Source: MedAcidi-G1 sp002294285 (GTDB lineage: Bacteria > Actinomycetota > Acidimicrobiia > Acidimicrobiales > MedAcidi-G1). From it: a DNA stretch of 22,832 bases. The position numbers and the translations under genes were made by a program. The DNA is taken from contig CAXEUY010000022.1 in the NCBI GenBank assembly GCA_963999645.1, positions 1-22,832 on the forward strand. The letters are read 5' to 3'. Of this stretch, positions 6,197 to 13,146 are shown one piece after another (the stretch's first letter is position 1; every line of letters begins with the position of its first letter). The notes under the pieces are model-generated. The model was not told the origin of the DNA. It saw nothing but the letters and a program-made list of their open reading frames with translations, and did no database searches.

Positions 6197-6643
6197 GTGA
6201 TCTACGAAAATACACAAACCATTTCGAAAAACTGGAGGAGAGTTTTTCTCATTGTTTCTATTTTTTTCATTTTGGGACCCAACGTTGTTGCAGGCTCTTT
6301 TACTTCAAAAGGTGTTTCATGGATCCTCGTAGCCGCTGTATTTGTCATCTATTTTGCTTTTATTCGACCATTCATGTCAGCTACCACGGTCGTGACTTTT
6401 GAACATTTTGAATTCAGGTTCGCATACGGGTGGCCTCGAACCCGATTACTGAGAAGTGAAATACTCTCTCACGAAATAACTGAAATTTCTGGATGGGTTG
6501 GCGCGGGCATAAGAGGAGTTTCAGGTGGTTGGCTATGGCGCGTCTGGGGTCGTAGTTGCGTAGAAATAAGAAAAGCTAATGGTAAAAGACTTGTGGTTGG
6601 AACTAATGATCCCGAAGGTCTCTCACGAGCCTTAAATAGTTAA
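6197..6643 (+). CDS. Small membrane protein with a PH-like C-terminal domain
   Basis: A 148-residue protein starting at GTG 6197. Two hydrophobic helices (about residues 16-32 and 42-61) form a membrane hairpin near the N-terminus. The remaining part, from VTFEHFEFRFAYGWPRTRLL to the end, looks like a bacterial PH-type beta domain: it has a basic strand after the membrane, IRGVSGGWLWRVWG, VEIRKANGKRLVVGTNDPEG and a final short helix. The ending 'V-GT-DPEGL..AL' is common in actinobacterial PH-like membrane proteins. No function can be assigned. It is divergent from the selenoprotein gene with overlapping promoter space, so the two might be co-regulated, although nothing shows this directly. 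Confidence 0.65.
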   Translation: MIYENTQTISKNWRRVFLIVSIFFILGPNVVAGSFTSKGVSWILVAAVFVIYFAFIRPFMSATTVVTFEHFEFRFAYGWPRTRLLRSEILSHEITEISGWVGAGIRGVSGGWLWRVWGRSCVEIRKANGKRLVVGTNDPEGLSRALNS

Positions 6644-6699
6644 TTGGATTGTTTAGTTTTAGTCGTATTGCAAATATCACCCATAAAGGATTTTTTAAG

Positions 6700-6705
6700 T
6701 AGGCT
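6700..6705 (+). promoter_or_regulatory. -10 box TAGGCT for the diiron protein gene
   Basis: TAGGCT is followed by ACGGTC and the ATG at 6712, again 6 nt from box to start. No Shine-Dalgarno and no clear -35 box are visible. Confidence 0.5.
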
Positions 6706-6711
6706 ACGGTC

Positions 6712-7788
6712 ATGGATGCGAAGTCTTTCGAAGACCTAGTAGCTCGGGTAAGAGCTGATTTTGACACCACTTTCACTTGGGATTATGACCGTGACGGAGG
6801 TGGCCTTGACCGCCTCTATGAAAAAGCCAAACGTGCTCAGTGGAACGTTAGCGACGATCTTGACTGGTCTATTGACGTTGACCCTGAAAGACTTATCCGT
6901 TTACAAGCAGAGGAATCAGGGGTGCCCCCAGGATTTCCTGCTCGATCGCTAGCTGAAATTGATCGTTCACCAGTTGCATCATGGACGGACGACAAGTGGG
7001 TTGAGTTTGCTGTTCACTCTCAGTGCACTTCGTTAAGTAATTTTTTGCACGGGGAGCAAGGGGCACTGCTGGTTGCTGCTCGCCTTGTTGAAGCGGTTCC
7101 ATGGATAGATGCGAAATATTACGGGGCCACTCAAGTTGTTGACGAAGCCCGTCATGTTGAAGCATTTGCCAGATATTTAGATGAGAAAATGCCAACCACG
7201 TACCCGATCAATGAAAACCTGCGCACTTTAATAGATCAGGTTCTGGCGGATTCGCGGTGGGATGTCGTATTTTTGGGAATGCAAGTAGTGATCGAGGGAT
7301 TAGCTTTAGCAGCTTTTGGTTTCATGATGGGAACCACTCGGGATCCGTTACTCAAAGAGCTGATTCGTTATGTGATGGCTGATGAAGCTCGTCACGTCGC
7401 ATTCGGAATTCTCTCCTTGCAGGAGGTTTATAAAGAGCTCTCCGGAGATGAGCTCAGAGAACGTCAAGAATTCGCATTTGAGGCGTGTGATCTGATGAGG
7501 AGACGAAGCCTCAACCCGGAACTATGGCCGGCTTTCGGAGTTTCGAATTCTGAAATAGAGACGATGCTGTCCAACACGCGTTCCCAGCAGCGTTTTCAAC
7601 ATTTGTTATTTTCGAAAATTGTTCCGAATTGTAAAAAACTTGGTCTTCTTGATCACCGTGACGGGTGGCTTCGTGAACGTTTTCAAGAGATGCAGATAAT
7701 TCAGTATGAGGACTGGAGCACCGATGCAGAGGAATTAACTGAAGCTTCTGCTGTTGACCCTGAACCAGTAACTGTAAAAAGTGAGTGA
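6712..7788 (+). CDS. Ferritin-like diiron protein, probable oxygenase or desaturase-type
   Basis: A 358-residue helical protein with a complete diiron ligand set of the ferritin/RNR-R2-like fold. E115 lies in LHGEQGALL, the E145-x-x-H148 pair in DEARHVEAF, E195 in VIEGLALAAF and the E225-x-x-H228 pair in DEARHVAFG. The pattern (one E plus ExxH, twice) and the 50-80 residue spacing match the carboxylate-bridged diiron oxygenases and acyl-ACP desaturase/AurF-like enzymes. The reaction is therefore probably O2-dependent oxidation, desaturation or N-oxygenation; the substrate is unknown. A short N-terminal helical region and an acidic unstructured tail (STDAEELTEASAVDPEP) flank the domain. The 3' end overlaps the SRPBCC start by 8 nt, implying translational coupling. 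Confidence 0.82.
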   Translation: MDAKSFEDLVARVRADFDTTFTWDYDRDGGGLDRLYEKAKRAQWNVSDDLDWSIDVDPERLIRLQAEESGVPPGFPARSLAEIDRSPVASWTDDKWVEFAVHSQCTSLSNFLHGEQGALLVAARLVEAVPWIDAKYYGATQVVDEARHVEAFARYLDEKMPTTYPINENLRTLIDQVLADSRWDVVFLGMQVVIEGLALAAFGFMMGTTRDPLLKELIRYVMADEARHVAFGILSLQEVYKELSGDELRERQEFAFEACDLMRRRSLNPELWPAFGVSNSEIETMLSNTRSQQRFQHLLFSKIVPNCKKLGLLDHRDGWLRERFQEMQIIQYEDWSTDAEELTEASAVDPEPVTVKSE

Positions 7789-8257
7789 TTCTTTTATGGA
7801 AAATAGGGTTGAAACAAACAGAAAAATATCGGCTCCACCACAAGAAGTCTGGGAAATTATCTCTGATCTTGAATCGATGGGAAATCTCTCTCCGGAAAAC
7901 AGTGGAGGACGCTGGGAAAAAGGTGTGACAGGAATTGAAAAGGGAGCCATTTTCAGAGGTAAAAACAAAAATGGTTTTCGACAATGGTCAACGAAAGTCT
8001 TAATTACAGAATGTGAACCACCAAAAAAATTGTCTTTTTCTCTTCGAGTGGGTGGAAAAGAGTGGTGTGAATGGTCATATCAGATAGACGCGGTCGAAGA
8101 TGGTTGCGTCGTGACAGAGTCCTGGACTGACATGAGAACAAAACTGCAAGAGAAAATTGGCTGGCTTGTTAGCGGCGTTTCAGACCGAGCCTCCCATAAT
8201 CTCAAAAACATGGAAGCAACTTTAGAGAACCTAGCTTTACTCGCTGAATCAAAATAG
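7781..8257 (+). CDS. SRPBCC (START/Bet v 1-like) family protein
   Basis: A 158-residue protein with the Bet v 1-like ligand-binding fold. It has VETNRKISAPPQEVWEIISD at the N-terminus, a WSTKVLITECEPPKKLSFSL strand pair, WCEWSYQI and a long C-terminal helix (about residues 128-155). Such proteins bind hydrophobic ligands in a central cavity; polyketide cyclases and many uncharacterised actinobacterial proteins belong here. I prefer GTG 7781, which overlaps the diiron gene by 8 nt and has TAACTG 6 nt upstream; ATG 7796 is the alternative. The tight overlap suggests it binds or delivers the diiron enzyme's substrate or product. That is inference from gene order. Confidence 0.8.
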   Translation: MSDSFMENRVETNRKISAPPQEVWEIISDLESMGNLSPENSGGRWEKGVTGIEKGAIFRGKNKNGFRQWSTKVLITECEPPKKLSFSLRVGGKEWCEWSYQIDAVEDGCVVTESWTDMRTKLQEKIGWLVSGVSDRASHNLKNMEATLENLALLAESK

Positions 8258-8275
8258 AAGTCTTTAAAAGCAAAT

Positions 8276-8410
8276 ATGTGGCAGAACTTTAACAATCCAT
8301 TTCAAAAATACGTTGAAAGTAAATACACACACAAAACATCAGAAAAACGAACCTCTAAATATTCAACATTTAAACGAGTGTTGAGACGGTTGAGAATAGT
8401 CGAACAGTGA
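8276..8410 (+). CDS. Candidate small basic ORF (44 aa), weak
   Basis: In the 247-nt gap between the SRPBCC and DUF4242 genes an ATG at 8276 opens 44 codons ending in TGA at 8408-8410. The product starts MWQNFNNPFQKYVESK and is very basic toward the end (FKRVLRRLRIVEQ). No Shine-Dalgarno or strong -10 box precedes it and no family is recognised. It may be chance; the rest of the gap holds the DUF4242 promoter and leader. Confidence 0.25.
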   Translation: MWQNFNNPFQKYVESKYTHKTSEKRTSKYSTFKRVLRRLRIVEQ

Positions 8411-8425
8411 CCTAGAGGATTTCAA

Positions 8426-8454
8426 TTGACTGATTCTTTTCGAACATGTTAATT
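8426..8454 (+). promoter_or_regulatory. Promoter TTGACT-N17-TTAATT upstream of DUF4242 gene
   Basis: A -35-like TTGACT (8426-8431) and a -10-like TTAATT (8449-8454) are spaced by 17 nt. The start would be near 8461, leaving a leader of about 44 nt that contains the Shine-Dalgarno AAAGGTGG (8491-8498), 6 nt before ATG 8505. This is one of the few leadered genes with a recognisable -35. Confidence 0.5.
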
Positions 8455-8504
8455 TCATTTTGTGCGACAGTGTGTGCTGTTGCCAGATTGAAAGGTGGTA
8501 GGTA

Positions 8505-8789
8505 ATGCCCCTGTATGTGATAGAACGCTCAATGCCCGGAATGGGTGATATGGGCCCTGAAGAACTAAAAGGAGCTGCAGCTCATTCCAACGAAACTTTG
8601 GAGGCAATGCGGTCTGAAGGTAAGGAGATCTCATGGAGACACTCATACGGAACAGCAGACAAGTCCTTCTGTATTTACGAGGCTGCTGACGAAGGCCTTG
8701 TTCGTGAGCATTCTGAACGGAGCGGCTTCCCAGCTGACATAATTTCTGAAGTCGGAGGAATTATTGGACCGGAGACCGCTGACGACTAA
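8505..8789 (+). CDS. DUF4242 protein (SCO4226 nickel-binding-like)
   Basis: A 94-residue protein that matches DUF4242 nearly end to end: MPLYVIERSMPGMGDMGPEE, AAAHSNETLEAM, ISWRHSYGTADKSFCIYEA, VREHSERSGFPADII. Streptomyces SCO4226, the characterised relative, is a small ferredoxin-fold Ni-binding dimer; the conserved His, Cys and Glu side chains seen here are the likely ligands, but Ni binding is not demonstrated for this protein. A strong Shine-Dalgarno fixes the start. The 2OG oxygenase gene begins 31 nt after the stop, suggesting co-transcription. Confidence 0.85.
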   Translation: MPLYVIERSMPGMGDMGPEELKGAAAHSNETLEAMRSEGKEISWRHSYGTADKSFCIYEAADEGLVREHSERSGFPADIISEVGGIIGPETADD

Positions 8790-8820
8790 AAACTCTCTGA
8801 AAGATTTTTAGAGAATAGTG

Positions 8821-9798
8821 ATGAACTCGCGAATACCACTCGTGGATCTCACCGCTGTTTCCCAATCAGTTCAACACCGCGAAGAGACAGTGGAGACGAT
8901 TCGTAAAGCATGCGAAGATACCGGCTTTCTTGTAGTAACAGGTCACGGTGTGCCAAAAGAAGCCATTAAGAGAGTAGAGGCAGCGTCACGCGAATTCTTC
9001 TCTCTCCCTCATCAGGAAAAAATGGGTTACATCGGCGGTACTGGAGTTTTTCGAGGCTACACACCAATAGAGACATCTACGCTGGCACTCTCGAGAGACA
9101 TAGTGACTCCACCGGACTTATGCGAGGCATTCTCCATCAACCGGTTTGACGACCATGAGGTTGCTCTCCGATCTGGTTTACGAGAGGGTCGTGAAGATTT
9201 CTTCGCGCCTAACATCTGGCCGGAACGACCTGAGGGATTCAAACATGCCTTCCAGACCTATTACAAGGTCATGGAAGACTTAGCGACACGCCTTATGAGA
9301 CTGATGGCATTAGCTCTCGAGCTGGATGAGAACTGGTTTGATGACAAGATCCGTGATCACATCACTAGCCTTACAGTTAACTATTATCCGGAACTTGAAC
9401 AGCCCGCAGACTCAGACCAGTTCCGACGAAGTGAACACACCGATTGGGGGAGTCTCTCTATTCTTTTCCATGACGGTAAGCCTGGACTGCAAATCAAATC
9501 TTCTAACGGAGAATGGGAAGACATCCCGCTTGTCTCTGATGCTTTTGTGATCAACCTGGGTGACCTCATGGCCTCTTGGACTAATGACCGCTGGAAGTCG
9601 ACTTATCACCGTGTGGTTATCCCCGAAGGGTATTCAGGTGACCGTCTATCGATTATTTTCTTTCACCAACCCGCATACGACGCTCTCATCGAATGCATCC
9701 CGACATGCACGTCACCAAGTGACCCTCCACGTTATGCTCCAACAACATCCGGAGAATGGATCCTCTCCATGTTAGAGAAAACCACACGTGAAGTGTGA
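8821..9798 (+). CDS. Fe(II)/2-oxoglutarate-dependent oxygenase (isopenicillin N synthase-like)
   Basis: A protein of 325 residues from ATG 8821 (a GTG at 8818 adds one). It has the N-terminal DIOX_N region (IPLVDLTAVSQ ... DTGFLVVTGHGVPKEAI ... FFSLPHQEKM) and the C-terminal double-stranded beta-helix. The iron triad is visible as His206 and Asp208 in SEHTDWGSLSIL and His263 in STYHRVV. The 2-oxoglutarate carboxylate pair is Arg275 and Ser277 in GDRLSIIFF. The family hydroxylates, desaturates or cyclises small molecules with O2 and 2OG; the substrate is unknown. TAGAGA lies 6 nt before ATG 8821, which may add an internal start, but co-transcription with the DUF4242 gene is also likely. Transcription runs toward two convergent tRNA genes. 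Confidence 0.87.
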   Translation: MNSRIPLVDLTAVSQSVQHREETVETIRKACEDTGFLVVTGHGVPKEAIKRVEAASREFFSLPHQEKMGYIGGTGVFRGYTPIETSTLALSRDIVTPPDLCEAFSINRFDDHEVALRSGLREGREDFFAPNIWPERPEGFKHAFQTYYKVMEDLATRLMRLMALALELDENWFDDKIRDHITSLTVNYYPELEQPADSDQFRRSEHTDWGSLSILFHDGKPGLQIKSSNGEWEDIPLVSDAFVINLGDLMASWTNDRWKSTYHRVVIPEGYSGDRLSIIFFHQPAYDALIECIPTCTSPSDPPRYAPTTSGEWILSMLEKTTREV

Positions 9799-9806
9799 AT
9801 TAGTCG

Positions 9807-9879
9807 TACGCCCCCTGGGACTTGAACCCAGAACCTGCAGATTAAGAGTCTGTTGCTCTGCCAATTGAGCTAGAGGCGC
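9807..9879 (-). tRNA. tRNA-Lys (anticodon CTT)
   Basis: The cloverleaf folds completely on the minus strand. The acceptor is GCGCCTC with GGGGCGT (G-U at 1-72 and 6-67), the D arm GCTC/GAGC, the anticodon loop CTCTTAA with C34 T35 T36, and the T arm CTGGG-TTCAAGT-CCCAG. The discriminator is A73 and CCA is not encoded. TAAGAT (9895-9890) sits 10 nt before the 5' end as a plausible -10 box. Confidence 0.95.
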
Positions 9880-9937
9880 ATAGGTCACGATCTTACTCAA
9901 GACTGCTTATGCAAGCACATATATTAAATATGCATGG

Positions 9938-10013
9938 GGTGACCGAGGGGATTTGAACCCCCGACATCCTGTACCACAAACAGGTGCTCTAACCGGGCTG
10001 AGCTACGGCCACC
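9938..10013 (-). tRNA. tRNA-His (anticodon GTG)
   Basis: On the minus strand the anticodon arm is CCTGT-TTGTGGT-ACAGG, giving GTG. The acceptor GTGGCCG pairs with CGGTCAC. The histidine-specific extra G-1 (10013) faces C73. The three bases after C73 are CCA (9937-9935), so the 3' end is genomically encoded, unlike the other three tRNAs here. TATCAT at 10030-10025 is a possible -10 box. Confidence 0.95.
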
Positions 10014-10111
10014 AAGTGAGGCCCATGATACGTCAGGAAAAGCCCTCAACCGCCTATTTTTTTAGATGAATTTTGTGAGAGTATGTATATAAGCAGTTAA
10101 GGACAGGAAAT

Positions 10112-11245
10112 TTGCGTAAACGTATAGGTGTTATAGGCGGAGGAATAGCGGGAGCGACTGCTGGATATCACCTGCTGAAAGCTGACAGCGACCTTGAAAT
10201 TATCCTCGTTGAAGCCGAAGACCAACTCGGCTACCACACGACAGGACGTTCAGCTGCTCTCCTGCTTGAAAATGACGGTACTGAATCGACAAGAAGCATA
10301 GTCAGAGCGAGTGTTGATTTTCTGTTAAACCCTCCGGAGGGCTTAACAGAGAACGTTTTTGTAACCCCTAGAGATGTGATGCATATAGCAACCGCTGAAC
10401 AGAGCGATTCGGTTGACCGTCTTTTAGAGGAAAACAAATCTGGGAGGATACCCACTAAGGAAATTAGCGTAGTTGAAGCCAAAAAAAAGTTTCCACCTTT
10501 ACGCGATGAAGTTATTGAACGTGTGGTAGTTGATGAAGGAACAGGCGACATCGATGTGCACTGCTTACACCAGGCGTATTTGAATGGCTTTAAAAAAAAT
10601 GGTGGAGAAATAAATACAGCGACACGCGTTGACTCGGCAGTCAAAAATGGAGACTCTTGGCTTCTTGAAACAAAGATGGGAGAAATACCTGTCGACATAG
10701 TCATTAACGCCTCTGGGGCCTGGGGTGATCAAGTGGCTTCGCGTGCCGGGATCGAGCCAGTAGGTTTGGAACCTAGAAGAAGAACAGCTTTTACGGTTAA
10801 CAGAAAAGAACCTGATATACAAGACTGGGACATGATAGCTGACATCAATCTCCGCTTTTACTGCAAACCTGATGGTAGACAATTGCTGTGTTCTTTAGCT
10901 GAAGAAAACCCTTCAGAACCTTGTGACGCTAAACACGACGAAACTGATGTTGCTTTAGCGATAGAACGTCTTAATGAGGCGACAACTTTAGATATTCGTA
11001 GCGTCCAAACAGCTTGGACGGGTTTACGTACTTTTGTGCCAGATAGATCCATGGTTATAGGAGCAGACCCGGCTGATGACTCATTTTTTTGGTGTGTGGG
11101 TCAAGGGGGAACAGGAATTATGACATCACCGGGAGTTGGCAGACTCCTAGCAGACTTGGTAACTCTTGGTAAACCTTCTGAACATTTTGAAGGAACCGGA
11201 TTGAACTATGAGGAAGTATCAGTGGAGCGTTTAAGAAAAAAGTAA
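10112..11245 (+). CDS. FAD-dependent D-amino acid dehydrogenase, D-arginine dehydrogenase (DauA)-like
   Basis: A 377-residue DAO-family flavoenzyme. The dinucleotide fold begins at residue 5 (IGVIGGGIAGATAGYH), and the C-terminal FAD segment is WCVGQGGTGIMTSPGVG (about 327-343). The resemblance to Pseudomonas D-arginine dehydrogenase runs along the chain: LGYHTTGRSAAL (His42), INASGAWGDQVA, PRRRTAF (Arg223), RFYCKPDGRQLL (Tyr250) and WTGLRTFVPD (Arg306). These correspond to its His48, Arg222, Tyr249 and Arg305, which hold the substrate carboxylate. The position of its guanidinium-binding Glu87 is Val89 here (PRDVM), so the substrate is probably not arginine. This comparison is from memory. 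The start is TTG 10112, with AAGGACAGGA just upstream. It is a lone gene between tRNA-His and tRNA-Arg. Confidence 0.82.
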   Translation: MRKRIGVIGGGIAGATAGYHLLKADSDLEIILVEAEDQLGYHTTGRSAALLLENDGTESTRSIVRASVDFLLNPPEGLTENVFVTPRDVMHIATAEQSDSVDRLLEENKSGRIPTKEISVVEAKKKFPPLRDEVIERVVVDEGTGDIDVHCLHQAYLNGFKKNGGEINTATRVDSAVKNGDSWLLETKMGEIPVDIVINASGAWGDQVASRAGIEPVGLEPRRRTAFTVNRKEPDIQDWDMIADINLRFYCKPDGRQLLCSLAEENPSEPCDAKHDETDVALAIERLNEATTLDIRSVQTAWTGLRTFVPDRSMVIGADPADDSFFWCVGQGGTGIMTSPGVGRLLADLVTLGKPSEHFEGTGLNYEEVSVERLRKK

Positions 11246-11317
11246 GCAATAGCAAAGAAACCCCTTCACCACTATGCAAGGTGACGATAACCTTTAATGA
11301 CTACAAGAAATCATCTA

Positions 11318-11392
11318 GCCCCCGTAGCTCAGTCTGGACAGAGCATCGGACTTCTATTCCGCTGGCCGCAGGTTCGAATCCTGCCGGGGGTG
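11318..11392 (+). tRNA. tRNA-Arg (anticodon TCT)
   Basis: The plus strand folds with acceptor GCCCCCG/CGGGGGT (G-U at 1-72), D arm GCTC/GAGC, and anticodon stem CGGA/TCCG around CTTCTAT, giving TCT. The T arm is GCAGG-TTCGAAT-CCTGC and the discriminator is G73. CCA is not encoded. It lies between the flavoenzyme and arfB genes. Confidence 0.95.
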
Positions 11393-11428
11393 CAAAATTG
11401 GATCCCTCAATTCACTTTACGGAACTTC

Positions 11429-11434
11429 TAATCT
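11429..11434 (+). promoter_or_regulatory. -10 box TAATCT for arfB
   Basis: TAATCT is followed by TAAGGT and the ATG at 11441, fitting the recurrent hexamer-6 nt-start geometry. It lies 37 nt after the end of tRNA-Arg. Confidence 0.5.
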
Positions 11435-11440
11435 TAAGGT

Positions 11441-11857
11441 ATGGGATTTGCAAAAGACGGATACCTTTTCATAGGAACTGGACTTCGGATCCCTGTTTCT
11501 GAGATCGTTTGGCGTTTCAACCCTTCGGGTGGCCCCGGAGGTCAACACGCAAATAAGGCCAGCACCAGAGTGGAAGCGGAATTGAATTTAGGCCGCCTCG
11601 GGATTAATGAAGAAACAAAAAATCTTCTCATAAATAGGCTAGGTGAAACCATCAGGGTCGTTGAGGATTCGACTAGATCACAAAACAGAAATAGAAAAAA
11701 AGCGGTTCATCGTCTTGAAAAAATTCTCATAGAGGCACTTCAAACAAAAAATAAAAGAAAACCCACGAAACCGACTCGAAGTTCAAATGAGAAGAGGCTG
11801 GAGAAGAAAAAACACCGTTCCCTTCTTAAAACTGAAAGAAGATCCCCAAAATTCTAA
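11441..11857 (+). CDS. arfB: Alternative ribosome-rescue peptidyl-tRNA hydrolase ArfB (YaeJ/ICT1)
   Basis: A 138-residue protein with the class I release-factor catalytic loop and no codon-recognition domain. The segment FNPSGGPGGQHANKASTRVE spans residues 27-46 with GGQ at 33-35. The C-terminus is a long, strongly basic tail (about residues 95-138, rich in Lys and Arg, e.g. NEKRLEKKKHRSLLKTERR), which in ArfB enters the empty mRNA channel of stalled ribosomes. The combination of GGQ, the N-terminal LRIPVSEIVWRF strand and the basic tail fits ArfB/YaeJ rather than PrfA or PrfB, whose length would be more than twice this. It ends 6 nt from the stop codon of the convergent amidase gene. Confidence 0.9.
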   Translation: MGFAKDGYLFIGTGLRIPVSEIVWRFNPSGGPGGQHANKASTRVEAELNLGRLGINEETKNLLINRLGETIRVVEDSTRSQNRNRKKAVHRLEKILIEALQTKNKRKPTKPTRSSNEKRLEKKKHRSLLKTERRSPKF

Positions 11858-11863
11858 AATCAA

Positions 11864-13102
11864 TCATTCCAGGCTGGTTAAAAAGACCATCAAAGTCGCG
11901 CCCATTTTCTGAACCTCGGAAGAGTTGAAACCGTATTTTGCCCCAACTCTCGCGAGAGCCACTTGGCTTTCAGCTGTCCATTCAACACTAGAAACATTAG
12001 AGCCAGTAATAGAAGGGGCAGATATTTCTTCTTGCTCTAAGGAGTTGTCTCCGGAGTCGAGTTTAAGGAAAAGGTCCAAAGCATGTACACCAAACATCTG
12101 GAATTCTTCAATACTCATACCAGCTTTTTGCGCCGCTGAAGTAAGAGAAGCAAACTCATCGTTGTCATAGGCGACAGTGACTTTCAAATCTTGTTCATGT
12201 TTGGAGTCAACACAACCCCTAGCACTTCCTGTTCCTGTCATCACACCGTCAATGAAAGAAGGTTTGAAGCCTGACCCTGGGTCCGACGTTGTGATGAAAC
12301 GATGTATAGCTCTTGTTATCGCTTTCGCTTCGTTTTCTTGAACTTCAGGCAGCATCATTAGCTCAGCCTCGGGTGGATTCGAAAGGTAGAGCGCTTCAGC
12401 TATCGCACTAGGGATGGCGGGAGTGTTACGGAGTATGCCGTAAGCGTCACGCCCAGGTTCAGAGAGTCTAGAAGAAGCTCCATTGTGAACAGTGTTAACC
12501 CACGGAACCCAATAATTTTTAAACGCTTCAAAAATTTCTTCAAAGAGCAGTCCTGCTAAACGTTTTGATTCCAAATTCTCCACGTGATGAAAAACTTCTG
12601 TGCCTGGAACATCCGACCTTCTCTGAGCACCTCCATTGTGATGAATAGACACAAATGCTTTGGGAGAAAGAGCATTAGCGATTGCCGTTCGTTGACGTAT
12701 CGGCATATGAAGGTCTGTTCTTCTTGTAAGGAGAACGGTGTAGCCCATGGAAGCTAGTTCTTTTTCGACTAGTAGCGCAACAATCAAATTCAAATCTCTC
12801 TCAACGAGTCCATTAGCTCCCACAGAACCTGTTTCAGGGCCTCCATGACCCGGGTCGATTACCACGTCAACTGTTTCTAAGAGTTCACCGCTGTTGTATA
12901 TAATTTCTGTGTTGCAAGGAGTGGTAACTATTTTTCCCAAGGCGGTTTCCTCAACAATTGGGAACACAACACCATCTTCTAGCATGACACCCATAGAGAC
13001 AGTAGAACTAGCGGCATTAACAGTACTTAATAGAGAAAAAGATAAAACAATCGAAACAGCTACTGTAATGAACTTAATGATTCGTTTTGATGAGAATCTC
13101 AT
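11864..13102 (-). CDS. Secreted N-acetylmuramoyl-L-alanine amidase (Amidase_3)
   Basis: A 412-residue exported peptidoglycan hydrolase. The N-terminus has a basic start, a hydrophobic core and a cleavage site near residue 30 (STVNAASS), a Sec signal. The Amidase_3 domain (about 78-272) shows VIDPGHGGPETGSVGANG with Zn ligand His86, Glu101 in VERDLNLIV, His154 in SIHHNGG, and the catalytic Glu236 in AIAEALYLSN. Family members cleave the bond between MurNAc and L-Ala and act in cell separation. The C-terminal part (about 275-412), with two repeats of 'F-S...KMG/FGVHALDLFL' character, is not recognised and could be a wall- or partner-binding region. Its promoter has TTGACA at 13133-13128. It is convergent with arfB and lies 44 nt downstream of aceA. 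Confidence 0.88.
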   Translation of the reverse strand: MRFSSKRIIKFITVAVSIVLSFSLLSTVNAASSTVSMGVMLEDGVVFPIVEETALGKIVTTPCNTEIIYNSGELLETVDVVIDPGHGGPETGSVGANGLVERDLNLIVALLVEKELASMGYTVLLTRRTDLHMPIRQRTAIANALSPKAFVSIHHNGGAQRRSDVPGTEVFHHVENLESKRLAGLLFEEIFEAFKNYWVPWVNTVHNGASSRLSEPGRDAYGILRNTPAIPSAIAEALYLSNPPEAELMMLPEVQENEAKAITRAIHRFITTSDPGSGFKPSFIDGVMTGTGSARGCVDSKHEQDLKVTVAYDNDEFASLTSAAQKAGMSIEEFQMFGVHALDLFLKLDSGDNSLEQEEISAPSITGSNVSSVEWTAESQVALARVGAKYGFNSSEVQKMGATLMVFLTSLE

Positions 13103-13127
13103 ATCTTAATTATTAAATTAAATTTCT

Positions 13128-13133
13128 TGTCAA
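13128..13133 (-). promoter_or_regulatory. -35 box TTGACA upstream of the amidase gene
   Basis: A perfect consensus TTGACA on the minus strand in the 44-nt aceA-amidase gap, followed by an AT-rich stretch (AATTTAATTTAATAATTAAG). The -10 hexamer within it is ambiguous: ATTAAG at a 17-nt spacing, AATAAT at 13 nt. The ATG is at 13102, leaving at most a few nucleotides of leader. Confidence 0.5.
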
Positions 13134-13146
13134 ATACTATTTTTGA

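Noticed and set aside
7511..7984. Minus-strand 157-residue ORF
   Set aside because: It is antisense to the diiron and SRPBCC genes, which carry all the recognisable motifs.
9880..9934. Palindromic AT-rich stretch between tRNA-Lys and tRNA-His as an attachment site or small RNA
   Set aside because: Short imperfect pairings only; no integrase, no repeated tRNA end, and it must hold the tRNA-Lys promoter.
10231..10704. Minus-strand 157-residue ORF
   Set aside because: It is antisense to the DauA-like gene and has no recognisable features.
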